IMG/VR virus record: IMGVR_UViG_3300030110_000895
Coordinates: 1-33,395 of that record
DNA from: a virus
Direction: 5' to 3' (one strand)
DNA length: 33,395 nucleotides
Shown: in pieces, positions 24,481-32,200 of the stretch
Layout: each line of letters opens with the position of its first letter
Numbering within the stretch: position 1 is the stretch's first letter
Made by a program: the position numbers and the translations under genes
The notes under the pieces: generated by a model
Told to the model about the DNA's origin: nothing
The model's database searches: none
The model's input: only the letters and a program-made list of their open reading frames with translations

Positions 24481-25117
24481 TATCTAATGTACTCAGTTGT
24501 GAAATGTTAAACGTTCTTGAACCACCTGTGTGATCTAAATAAAAGTAACCACCTGCTGAAGCTGTAACTCCAGTACCAGTATATGTAACTGCGTTATCAT
24601 TACCGTCTATATCCATAAAGTTAGTTGCACCATCAATGTTAATGTTTGATGTTACTTGGTTGTTGTTACCTTGTATGATCCAATCTAAATCTAAACTTGC
24701 TGCTAGAGCAGTTGTACCTTGATTAAGTGTAAAAGTATTACTATCACCTGTAACTGCTATGTTTTGATTAGAACCATTAGAACTGTATGTATTTGTTGGA
24801 TCTACTTGGATGGTAAAAGTATTTGTATCGCCAGTAAAATTGTATAGTCCAGTAAAGTTATTAGCCAAAATGTCACCAAGAAACTTATTGGTATCACCAA
24901 TCATATTAATATCAAGTGTCATAGAATTGCCGTCTAAATCAAAAGGCGTAAGACTTCCCGCTGTAGATTGCAGACCACCTATTAAGTTTGATATACCTAA
25001 TTGTTCCAGATCTATGTTAGCTCCAGTACCAGACTGATCTACATATATTTCGTTGTCAGCCGCGAATGTTGTCAATGCACTCAGCATCACAACTAGGCTC
25101 ATCAATATCTTCATCAT
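24389..25117 (-). CDS. curlin-like secreted amyloid candidate
   Basis: 242 residues with a signal peptide MMKILMSLVVMLSALTTFAA cut near AFA|AD. Directly after it comes a canonical curlin-type pair: IYVDQSGTGANIDLEQLGIS with Gln28-x-Gly30, Asn34, Gln39-x-Gly41 and Asn44. Thereafter a motif G-(D/N)-x-N-x-(F/V) recurs: GDTNKF (74), GDTNTF (96), GDSNTF (124), GNNNQV (150) and GNDNAV (172). Asn, Thr, Gly and Asp dominate and lysine is scarce. The C-terminus has Cys230 and a terminal Cys242. Placed immediately downstream of csgF and csgG, it is the expected export substrate, either subunit or nucleator. GGAG lies upstream of ATGATG, so ATG 25114 is an equal start. Curlin by pattern, not by computed profile. 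Confidence 0.75.
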   Translation of the reverse strand: MMKILMSLVVMLSALTTFAADNEIYVDQSGTGANIDLEQLGISNLIGGLQSTAGSLTPFDLDGNSMTLDINMIGDTNKFLGDILANNFTGLYNFTGDTNTFTIQVDPTNTYSSNGSNQNIAVTGDSNTFTLNQGTTALAASLDLDWIIQGNNNQVTSNINIDGATNFMDIDGNDNAVTYTGTGVTASAGGYFYLDHTGGSRTFNISQLSTLDNDWLKIISVSGTTASTVCVVQNDQGTSTSC

Positions 25118-25955
25118 TTAATTCTACTCCTTCATTATCGTTTTGTAAAATCCAAAAACTTTTTTTATATCCTTGATTTATTATTTCTAAAACTCCACCT
25201 TCTATCGCTTTCATTAGTGCTATGGTGGATGACTCGTTTCTAGCATTACCAAGTTCTATTTCTACAAGCTCTGTACCTGCTTCTATAAACCTAAATACAT
25301 CTTCTGATTTACCGTAACTAAATATGGTTTTACGGCTAAGAACTTCTAACAATACTTCACCTGTAGCAACAGAAACCATACGCATACTAACCGTTATGTT
25401 GTCTTCTCTATACTGTACGCTATTGCCTATACCAAGATACCTAGCACCTATACCACCAGATTCTAGGTTGGCTTCATAAGATATAACAGCTCCTTCAATT
25501 AATATACCTGCAAATAATAACGGCCTAAGTGCTTTCTTTTTCTCATCTTCTGTAGCAGTTTGTTCTCTAGCACTACGAATTAACTGTCTTTCTTTTGTAA
25601 GGTTATCTAGTCCTACTCGCTCTACAACCCTGAAAAACTTGCCATCTCCTGCATGTTTGAGTGCTCTGATCAGTAATGCATTAGGTTGTTGTGTGATTGC
25701 GGTACTAAATAAAGCAAACTCGCTGTTGCTTTTTCTTTGTCCTGTTTGATCAGTAAAAGCAGTCGGATATACAGCTACAACAGGACTAACTTTAGGTATA
25801 GGTGCTTGTTTTAACTCTACAGATTGCAGATCTTGTATGTTTACAACGTTTTCAGCAGAAAACCTTTGCTCGTAGGTGTCTTCAAATTGGTCAAATATAG
25901 AACAACTAGAAAGTAAAAGTACCAATAGGTATTGTGATTTCAGTAACTGTGCCAT
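25056..25955 (-). CDS. csgG: CsgG-type outer-membrane curli secretion pore
   Basis: A clear CsgG, 299 residues against 277 for Escherichia coli. The lipoprotein signal ends LLLSSC with Cys18. The conserved core is present: LIRALKHAGDGKFFRVVERV, LDNLTKERQLIRSAREQTA, LIEGAVISYEANLESGGIGA, RYLGIG and MRMVSVATGEVLLEV, followed by FSYGKSEDVFRFIE. In E. coli it forms a nine-subunit outer-membrane channel that exports curli subunits. Of the E. coli constriction residues Tyr51, Asn55 and Phe56, only the Phe appears kept (here ALFSTA). The C-terminus is extended and acidic with two cysteines. It overlaps csgF by 50 bases and the amyloid candidate by 62. Confidence 0.95.
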   Translation of the reverse strand: MAQLLKSQYLLVLLLSSCSIFDQFEDTYEQRFSAENVVNIQDLQSVELKQAPIPKVSPVVAVYPTAFTDQTGQRKSNSEFALFSTAITQQPNALLIRALKHAGDGKFFRVVERVGLDNLTKERQLIRSAREQTATEDEKKKALRPLLFAGILIEGAVISYEANLESGGIGARYLGIGNSVQYREDNITVSMRMVSVATGEVLLEVLSRKTIFSYGKSEDVFRFIEAGTELVEIELGNARNESSTIALMKAIEGGVLEIINQGYKKSFWILQNDNEGVELNDEDIDEPSCDAECIDNIRG

Positions 25956-26418
25956 CTGCTTCCGTTATCTTAAGGGTTAGTGTTACGCCATCGCTAGTAT
26001 ACTCTATAGTATTACCTTCTAATGTTATGGTGCCAGAACTTTGTGGTGTTTCTCCAAACAGATTATTTACTAGCTGTCTTGATAACTCAGCATATACTCT
26101 TGATTCAAGATTACGCATAAACCTAGCTAATGTACTATTTTCTTTTTCTCTTTCTATCTCATCTTGTAAAGCTTTTATTTCTTCTTTAATGGTTAGTTTA
26201 CGAGTGTATTCTTGGTTTTCTATAGTAAGATAATGTGAAGAAGTGCCTATGCCATTAAAACTAGGCGACTTAAATTTGTGTACTATTTGATCTGCTTTTA
26301 CATTTATAGCAATAATACCTACAAACATAATTAGACCCATAAACATTATCCAGGCTAATATTCTAGTTTTTGCTGCTTCTTCCTTTATTAGCTCTTGTTT
26401 TGTCATTTTCTTTTTCAT
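25906..26418 (-). CDS. csgF: CsgF-like curli assembly factor
   Basis: A 170-residue CsgF relative. After a 19-residue charged start and a hydrophobic helix (ILAWIMFMGLIMFVGIIAIN) cut near VKA|DQ, the mature part begins IVHKFKSPSFNGIGTSSHYL. This matches the F-(R/K)-x-P-x-F-x-G segment by which E. coli CsgF inserts into the CsgG channel. Next come a charged coil (residues 77-98), the helix LARFMRNLESRVYAELSRQL and a beta hairpin end, SDGVTLTLKITEADGTVTEI. The coil is extra relative to E. coli CsgF. ATG 26418 follows GGAGTTAA. CsgF normally couples the pore to the surface nucleator. Confidence 0.85.
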   Translation of the reverse strand: MKKKMTKQELIKEEAAKTRILAWIMFMGLIMFVGIIAINVKADQIVHKFKSPSFNGIGTSSHYLTIENQEYTRKLTIKEEIKALQDEIEREKENSTLARFMRNLESRVYAELSRQLVNNLFGETPQSSGTITLEGNTIEYTSDGVTLTLKITEADGTVTEITIPIGTFTF

Positions 26419-26638
26419 TTAACTCCAATACAGTATTAACTTTCTCTTGTAATCGTATCATATCTTGATCTAACAGGCGAAGTTGGTCAGTTAGCCGTAT
26501 AATTGTTTTTTTCATTTCTGATACAGCAGGGTCTATAGTATTTGTAATAGTTTGCCAAACAAAGTAAACAAAGTAACCTAAACCTACTACCATTATGGTC
26601 GTAAAGCCAAACTTCTCTACTAATACAACTATGTCCAT
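26363..26638 (-). CDS. small membrane coiled-coil protein (paralogue 1)
   Basis: 91 residues: one transmembrane helix at about 9-30 (FGFTTIMVVGLGYFVYFVW) and a coiled-coil domain (40-80) ending in a basic tail. It aligns with its upstream neighbour: (M)xVxxL(V/I)EKxG, GYF(V/I)(F/Y), (N/D)xD(M/I)IR(L/I) and the closing xxLxL are shared, so the two are tandem duplicates. The type is common in marine phages and could be a holin, antiholin or pinholin partner. Start overlaps the neighbour's stop. Confidence 0.6.
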   Translation of the reverse strand: MDIVVLVEKFGFTTIMVVGLGYFVYFVWQTITNTIDPAVSEMKKTIIRLTDQLRLLDQDMIRLQEKVNTVLELNEKENDKTRANKGRSSKN

Positions 26639-26931
26639 TAATCACGTCTAGCGTCTATCTTACCGTCTTCTACAAAGTTTTCTGCTCTTGCTATTCTATC
26701 TAAGTCTGGTTTTAAATTTAAAGCACTTGATACTGAAGTATCTATTCTTATGATGTCGTTGTTCATTATTGATGCTCTTGTGATAAGCATCTTAGTTATA
26801 CCTTGTATTCCTTTAATATCACTTACAAGATTACCCATAAGTTGTTTCATAATAAGAAATATGAAATAACCCATAACTAGACCGCCTGCTATAGGTAATC
26901 CGACCTTTTCTATAAGGTCAAATACTTCCAT
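26638..26931 (-). CDS. small membrane coiled-coil protein (paralogue 2)
   Basis: 97 residues with a transmembrane helix at about 11-30 (LPIAGGLVMGYFIFLIMKQL) followed by a coiled-coil domain with IMNNDIIRIDTSVSSALNL. It shares the N-terminal VxxLIEKVG and the DIIRI block with the adjacent gene at 26363. Coupled to both neighbours by stop-start overlap. Function unknown; membrane position next to csgF and lysis genes suggests an envelope role. Confidence 0.6.
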   Translation of the reverse strand: MEVFDLIEKVGLPIAGGLVMGYFIFLIMKQLMGNLVSDIKGIQGITKMLITRASIMNNDIIRIDTSVSSALNLKPDLDRIARAENFVEDGKIDARRD

Positions 26932-27323
26932 TATTCTTTATTAGCTTCGCCTTTGAATGACTTGCTAGAACCTGATGTTCCTGCATATAAGCCAAACCAA
27001 GCCGCTCCTGCACCTACAACAATAGATATAAGGCCTGATTGTTCAAAGCTTGGTGACTCTAATGCCATAAACCAAAATGTTGTGTAGTAAAGCAAATACA
27101 TATAAACACTCAAAAACATTCTTGGAAATATTCTCCAGGAATCTACAGCTTGTGCTAGATGTATAACCTTTTGCCAAGGATTAACATTAGTTGTATCTTC
27201 TAAATCCCTTATTTTATCTTTAAGTTGTGATATTTCTTGGATCATAGCCATAAACTTATTGAGATCCATCTCAACTTCATTACGATCCATATCGCCGCCA
27301 AACCTTCCTTGTCCATCATTCAT
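26931..27323 (-). CDS. two-helix membrane protein with coiled coil
   Basis: 130 residues: a polar Gly/Asp-rich N-terminus, a coiled coil (18-45: MDLNKFMAMIQEISQLKDKI), then two transmembrane helices at about 70-90 (FLSVYMYLLYYTTFWFMAL) and 97-115 (GLISIVVGAGAAWFGLYAG) and a basic tail. Topology and position suit a holin-type or envelope accessory protein. It shares no clear sequence with the two downstream membrane proteins. Overlaps the thermonuclease stop by one base. Confidence 0.55.
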   Translation of the reverse strand: MNDGQGRFGGDMDRNEVEMDLNKFMAMIQEISQLKDKIRDLEDTTNVNPWQKVIHLAQAVDSWRIFPRMFLSVYMYLLYYTTFWFMALESPSFEQSGLISIVVGAGAAWFGLYAGTSGSSKSFKGEANKE

Positions 27324-27703
27324 TAGTAATCACCCCATACTTTTGTTTTTTTGCCGCCGTCATAAACTACAGCATGTCCTTCTTTTATTAATATTTTACA
27401 AATATCTTTACCATCTTCTGTATATGGTATGCCAATTATGCGTCCATATTTTCCTTTACCTAAAGATTTAACTTTAAAAGTACCGCAACATAACTCACCA
27501 AGCCTAGCCTTTGCAGCTAACCCTAGTTTTTTTTCAGCAAGATCGCGTGTCCTAGATTCTGGTGTATCAATACCGCTAAGTCTTACTCTTTGCTTGTGTA
27601 ATTTTACATCAAACCCTAGATCCAAAATACAATCAAACGTATCACCATCTACAATACGGTCTAATGTTGCGTTATATACAAAAGCATCTGGCGACTCAGA
27701 CAT
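27323..27703 (-). CDS. thermonuclease (Staphylococcal nuclease family)
   Basis: A 126-residue nuclease with all catalytic positions of the SNase fold: VDGDT (Asp19, Asp21), QRVRLSGIDTPES (Arg41, Asp46, Thr47, Glu49) and GKYGRIIG (Arg88). The C-terminal LIKEGHAVVYDGGKKTK loop fits the family. Calcium-dependent cleavage of DNA and RNA is expected. No signal peptide is visible, so it should act in the cytoplasm, probably on host DNA. Its start overlaps the upstream stop as TAATG. Length is close to a minimal SNase domain. Confidence 0.9.
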   Translation of the reverse strand: MSESPDAFVYNATLDRIVDGDTFDCILDLGFDVKLHKQRVRLSGIDTPESRTRDLAEKKLGLAAKARLGELCCGTFKVKSLGKGKYGRIIGIPYTEDGKDICKILIKEGHAVVYDGGKKTKVWGDY

Positions 27704-27858
27704 TATTTAGACTTTTTAACTCTTTTTGTTGTATAAGCTTCATTTACATTAGGTGTTGATTTATCATCAGCAACATAATGTCCTTTTTTATTTCTAGCTC
27801 TTACTTCAACTTTGTGTGTTCCAGTTATTTTATCTACTAAATTACTCCACCAGCCCAT
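27703..27858 (-). CDS. 51-residue basic microprotein
   Basis: From ATG 27858 to a TAA at 27705-27703 the frame reads MGWWSNLVDKITGTHKVEVR, then a lysine-rich end (TKRVKKSK). ATG lies one base into the preceding TAA (TAATG) behind GGAGAAATA, and the stop overlaps the thermonuclease start. Coupling on both sides and a strong ribosome-binding site make it a real gene. Function unknown. Confidence 0.65.
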   Translation of the reverse strand: MGWWSNLVDKITGTHKVEVRARNKKGHYVADDKSTPNVNEAYTTKRVKKSK

Positions 27859-28016
27859 TATTTCTCCTTTGCTTTGCCTATGTTCAAAGCTAACATGTCA
27901 ATAAGTTTATATAATTTACCAATCCATAAATCGTCCTTTGGCGTTGGTGTACTAGCAGCTATTAAACTGCTTATAGTAACAATAGCTGTTACCCACATAA
28001 TTATTTCTACAATCAT
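27858..28016 (-). CDS. 52-residue membrane protein
   Basis: ATG 28016 (ATGA overlap) begins MIVEIIMWVTAIVTISSLIA, one transmembrane helix, followed by ASTPTPKDDLWIGKLYKLID and a basic end. The helix plus 'TPTPKDD..GKLYKLIDxLALNIGKAK' tail is a familiar small membrane protein in marine phages, with a holin-like length. Stop overlaps the next start (TAATG). Function unproven. Confidence 0.65.
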   Translation of the reverse strand: MIVEIIMWVTAIVTISSLIAASTPTPKDDLWIGKLYKLIDMLALNIGKAKEK

Positions 28017-28222
28017 TTTTTATCCTCTGAAAGATCATTAGTTTGTGATTTCATACTTTCAGTTAAAGCTTGTTTATACATATTTAAACTTGGCTGTAAC
28101 TCATCAATCTCAAATAAATGCTGGTTTATTTTTGTTGTCAAGCTTTGTATATGTGCTTGAAAACTTTTTTGTTCAGGCGTAAATTCTACCTCAACGGTTT
28201 CTTTTTTTTCGGCTTTTGCCAT
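28013..28222 (-). CDS. 69-residue coiled-coil protein
   Basis: A lysine- and glutamate-rich start (MAKAEKKETVEVEFTPEQKS) is followed by a long helix (residues 20-50), like small phage proteins seen beside lysis or tail-fibre genes. Coupled to both neighbours. No domain recognised. Confidence 0.6.
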   Translation of the reverse strand: MAKAEKKETVEVEFTPEQKSFQAHIQSLTTKINQHLFEIDELQPSLNMYKQALTESMKSQTNDLSEDKK

Positions 28223-28926
28223 TATTGCACCTCCTCAGGTGTTGGTTGTTGCACATCCCAACAGTTTAAGTTGGATGCGATTGTTCGTCTTTCTCCTTCA
28301 CCTTTGAAGGGATAGACCATGTGTTGTAACCAAGAAGGGAATATTAATAACTTTCCTACTTCTGGGGTCATAACAAATGATTGAGCTGGTTTTAATCTTT
28401 CACTATCTATAACAGATACTTGTCCGTATTGAAACGCTATACATCCGTCTGAATGTCCACTTTCGTTGTATAGAGAATAAGTTGGTGATTGTGCATTAAC
28501 ATTACCTATTTGTGGTGGTACTTTAGTCCAAGCTGTTGTGGATATACCCATAAGAGTTTTAGTGCCGTGATCATGTATTGGGTTGTAATCACCATCATAA
28601 CTATGTACTGACCAAGTTTCGTCTATCTGAATTTGTTTAGGGCCTTTAAAACTATTACCCGAAGCAGCAAAATGATTAATATATTCAACACCAAGGCTGC
28701 AAATAAAATTATTATACTCAACCATTCTTTGATCATTGTGATCTAACAGTAACTGTTCTCCTTTATCTATTTGCCCTACTAAAGTATTAGCTAATGATTT
28801 TTTGTTTTTATCATGTTTATACTCGTCCATATAATCATTTACGCTATCAATCATGTCTTGTGGCATTTGTGTTTCTAACACATATACCGCAGGCATAGTA
28901 TGGATCTGAAAATCGCCTTCAGCCAT
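28222..28926 (-). CDS. 2OG-Fe(II) dioxygenase (2OG-FeII_Oxy_5 type)
   Basis: A 234-residue enzyme with YNPIHDHG (His118, His120), a GCIAFQYG strand and LIFPSWLQHMVYPF with His202, followed by GERRTIASNLN with the 2OG-binding Arg. The 'IFPSWLxHxVxPF..G..R..IxxN' ending is typical of this marine phage and bacterial dioxygenase group. Substrate unknown. A second, differently organised dioxygenase lies at 17169-17876, so the genome carries two oxygen-dependent modification enzymes. Context: between tail-fibre accessory genes and small membrane proteins. Confidence 0.8.
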   Translation of the reverse strand: MAEGDFQIHTMPAVYVLETQMPQDMIDSVNDYMDEYKHDKNKKSLANTLVGQIDKGEQLLLDHNDQRMVEYNNFICSLGVEYINHFAASGNSFKGPKQIQIDETWSVHSYDGDYNPIHDHGTKTLMGISTTAWTKVPPQIGNVNAQSPTYSLYNESGHSDGCIAFQYGQVSVIDSERLKPAQSFVMTPEVGKLLIFPSWLQHMVYPFKGEGERRTIASNLNCWDVQQPTPEEVQ

Positions 28927-28928
28927 AC

Positions 28929-29273
28929 TTAACTAGGTACGCTAAATGCTTGGTCTGGTGTACTTTCTACTGGTGGGTTAGTTATAACGCTATCTACTTG
29001 ACTAGCAAATATTGTATCCCAATGTGATACAGGGCATATTGCCACTAAGTCAGCATTAGACCAACTACCTTTAGCTTTTAAAGTAAAGTTAGTGGTTGTA
29101 TTACCATCTAAGTCTGTAACAGATTGTTCTACTGAAGTGCTAAAAGTTGAAGTATAGTAAGTGCTATCGCCCTCGCTATCATTCTTATACGTCATTTCTA
29201 TTTCCCACTTATCTACTTTACTAGATGAGTTTACATAAGGTACGCATTTAGTTATTGCTTTTGTTACTGCCAT
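28929..29273 (-). CDS. 114-residue hypothetical protein behind the tail fibre
   Basis: Starts MAVTKAITKCVPYVNSSSKV directly after the tail-fibre stop; beta-rich, Thr/Ser-rich with WEIEMTYKNDSEGDSTYY and TDLDGNTTTNFTLKAKGSWS. This is a recurrent small protein in marine tailed phages near tail-fibre genes. It ends PVESTPDQAFSVPS. Function unknown; tail or fibre accessory is likely from position. Confidence 0.55.
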   Translation of the reverse strand: MAVTKAITKCVPYVNSSSKVDKWEIEMTYKNDSEGDSTYYTSTFSTSVEQSVTDLDGNTTTNFTLKAKGSWSNADLVAICPVSHWDTIFASQVDSVITNPPVESTPDQAFSVPS

Positions 29274-29274
29274 T

Positions 29275-32200
29275 TTATTCTCCTTTTAAAGTTTGTATTT
29301 CGGCTTTTAATTCTTCTACTTGTGTAGAAAGTTCTTTTACTGCATTTACAAGATACCAAGTTATGTTATCAGGATTTACAGTCTTTACTCCTGTTGATTG
29401 TTCTTGTACGACATCAGGTAAAATTGTTTCTATTTCTTGTGCTATAACTCCTAACTGTATGCCTTCTTTATCAATAGCTGCATGAGTTGGAATTTCTGTT
29501 ATTTCATCTTCAGTTTTGTACTCAAAGTTTCTAACTCTTATATCTTTTATAGCATCAAGACCAATAGTATTATCTACAATATTCTTTTTAATTCTTTGAT
29601 CAGAAGTTGTTGACCAAGATGATGAATTATTACCTTGATATACACCATTACTTGCACTTATAAATCCAGTATTATTACCTTTACCAGTTTGTGTAGAATT
29701 TGCTGTAGCAAGTACTAATTCACCAGAAGCATTACTAGCACCTGCTGCTGCTAAATAACCCATGTATATATTAAAACCACCATCTACTAAATTATTACCA
29801 GCTATATTTCCACCGATACCTATATTATATGAACCAGTAGTAACTGCATTAATAGCATTTAAACCAATTGCTATATTTTGTCCACCAGTAGTAATTGCGA
29901 TACCAGCACTTTCACCCATTGCAACATTATTTGAACCTTCTGTAACTGCTGTTAAAGCACTACCACCAAAAGCACAATTATTATTTCCTGTAGTATTACT
30001 TCCTAAAGAATCTTTACCGACTGATGTATTTAGAGAACCAGTTGTATTAGTAACCATTGAATTTAAACCAACAGCAGTATTATTACTTGCAGTTGTATTT
30101 GAAGATAATGCTTGTAAGCCAACAGCAGTGTTACCAGCACCAGTTGTATTAGCTGTTAAAGAACCTTTACCAACTGCTGTATTATTATCTGCTGTAGTAT
30201 TAGCATCTAATGCTGCTGCACCTACTGCGACATTATTAGCACCTGTGGTGTTTACTTTTAATGCACTTTCACCAATTGCTGTATTTGAAGAAGCTGTCGT
30301 ATTTGCACTTAAAGCTACAGCACCAAGAGCTACATTATCGGCTCCTGTCGTATTTGCGTCTAAAGCTTGATAACCAATTGCCGTATTATTTCCACCTGTG
30401 GTATTTGCTGCTAAAGCACTCGTACCTACTGCTGTGCCATTATTAGCTGTAGTGTTTACACGCAAAGCGTGTAGTCCTAATGATGCATTATTTTCACCTG
30501 TAGTAGTAGACTCTTGTGATTGATACCCAACTGCTGTGTTACTACCTGCTGTTGTATTAGATTTTAAAGCATCTTTACCTACAGCTGTATTCGCAGCACC
30601 TGTTGTGTTTGCTAACAATGCATTTGCACCTATTGCTGTATTGTTACTAGCTGTAGTGTTATTAGCTAAAGCATCATGTCCAATAGCTGTATTTTCAGTT
30701 CCTGTGGTGTTATCTTCCATAGCAAAAGTACCCACAACTGTATTTTTAGCACCTGTAGTGTTTACTCCTAAAGCACTATGTCCGACTGCTATATTTCTAT
30801 CTGCTGTAGTATTTGCATCTAGTGCTAATGAACCGACTGCTACATTAAAAGTACCTGTAGTGTTTGCTGCTAAAGCACTTGTACCTACTGCTGTATTACT
30901 TGAAGCTGTGGTGTTAGCAAACAAAGCATCTGCACCAACGGCTGTATTACTTGCACCTGTAGTGTTTGTTTCTAAGGCTTGATAACCAAGACCAGTATTA
31001 AAATCGGCTGTAGTATTTGCTGCAAGAGCTTCTTTACCTAATGCTGTATTACCACCACCTGTAGTATTTGCTAATAAAGCTGTAAATCCAACCGCAGTGT
31101 TATTTGATGCTGTTGTATTAGCTTCTAATGCAGCAAAACCTACTGCTACATTTGATGTGCCTGTAGTAGTAGCTTTTAAAGAATCAGCACCTATAGCTGT
31201 ATTATTTGATGCAGTTGTTAGAGCAGTAGCTGCTGATTGACCTACGGCTGTATTGTTTGAACCAGTTGTTATAGCATCACCTGCTAAACCACCAATAAGA
31301 GTATTGTCTGTGCCTGTGGTTATTGCATTACCTGCAATATGTCCTATTGCAACATTAAAAGAATCTGTAGCTGTTGTGAAGTTTTGATTAGCTAATGTCC
31401 CCATACCTACTGCAACACTTTTGCTGCCTAAAGTATCAGTTGTTAAAGATTCTTTACCAACAGCAACATTAAATGAACCTTGTGTTAAAGCATCTAAGGC
31501 TGATGCACCAACTGCTGTATTTGAAGCACCTGTAGTGTTTGATAATAATGCTAAATAACCAACTCCTGTATTATTTCCTGCTGTAGTATTAGCATTTAAA
31601 ACACCATGTCCAATTGCTGTATTAAAAAAACCTGTTGTATTTGATTCTAATACTTGTGAGCCTACACCTGTATTATTTGTTCCAGATGTTAATGCAGCAA
31701 AAACACTATCGCCTAGTCCTGTATTATTAGAGGCACTTGATAAAGTTCCTGTACTTGCATTTTGACTAATTAAAATACTGTCTACAAAATTAGTTGTATC
31801 AGCTTTTATAGTTACGCCATTAATTGTACTTGAAGCTGTAATAGCTCCAGTTACTCCTAATGTGCCACCAACAGTCATATCATCTGTTACGGTTAAATCA
31901 TCTTGTACTTTAAGATCTACAACGCTAAGACTAGCAAAAGCATCTACCATAGCTGCTCCTGATCCTGCTCCGTCTGAATAAATTGCTTTAGTATCTCCAG
32001 GTGGTATAGTAATATTTGCTCCACTGCCTTGAGAAATAATTATATTTTGTGATCCAGAAGTACCATTTTCAATAAACCAAAGCTTAGATACGGTATTAGG
32101 GCCTATAGTAATAGTACAAGCACTATCAAGCGTGCCTGTGTATTTTAAATAAAGTGATCTACCAGGATCTGTTGATCCGTCTGCTATTGTTGTTGTATGA

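Noticed and set aside
21607-26418. Bacterial chromosome contamination as source of the curli genes
   Set aside because: The genes are interlocked by overlaps with phage membrane, holin and lysis genes on both sides, with the same base composition and coupling style.
21607-26418. CsgE, CsgD, or a second classical curlin (CsgB)
   Set aside because: No neighbouring gene shows their patterns; the small membrane genes upstream are coiled-coil proteins, not CsgE.
29762-30982. Plus-strand open frames of 202 and 148 codons opposite the fibre
   Set aside because: They are antisense shadows of the repeat array, with repetitive Val/Pro/Ala composition and no ribosome-binding site.
29740-31725. CRISPR-like regular repeats
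   Set aside because: The 51-base units form one uninterrupted coding frame of the tail fibre, with no spacer/repeat distinction.
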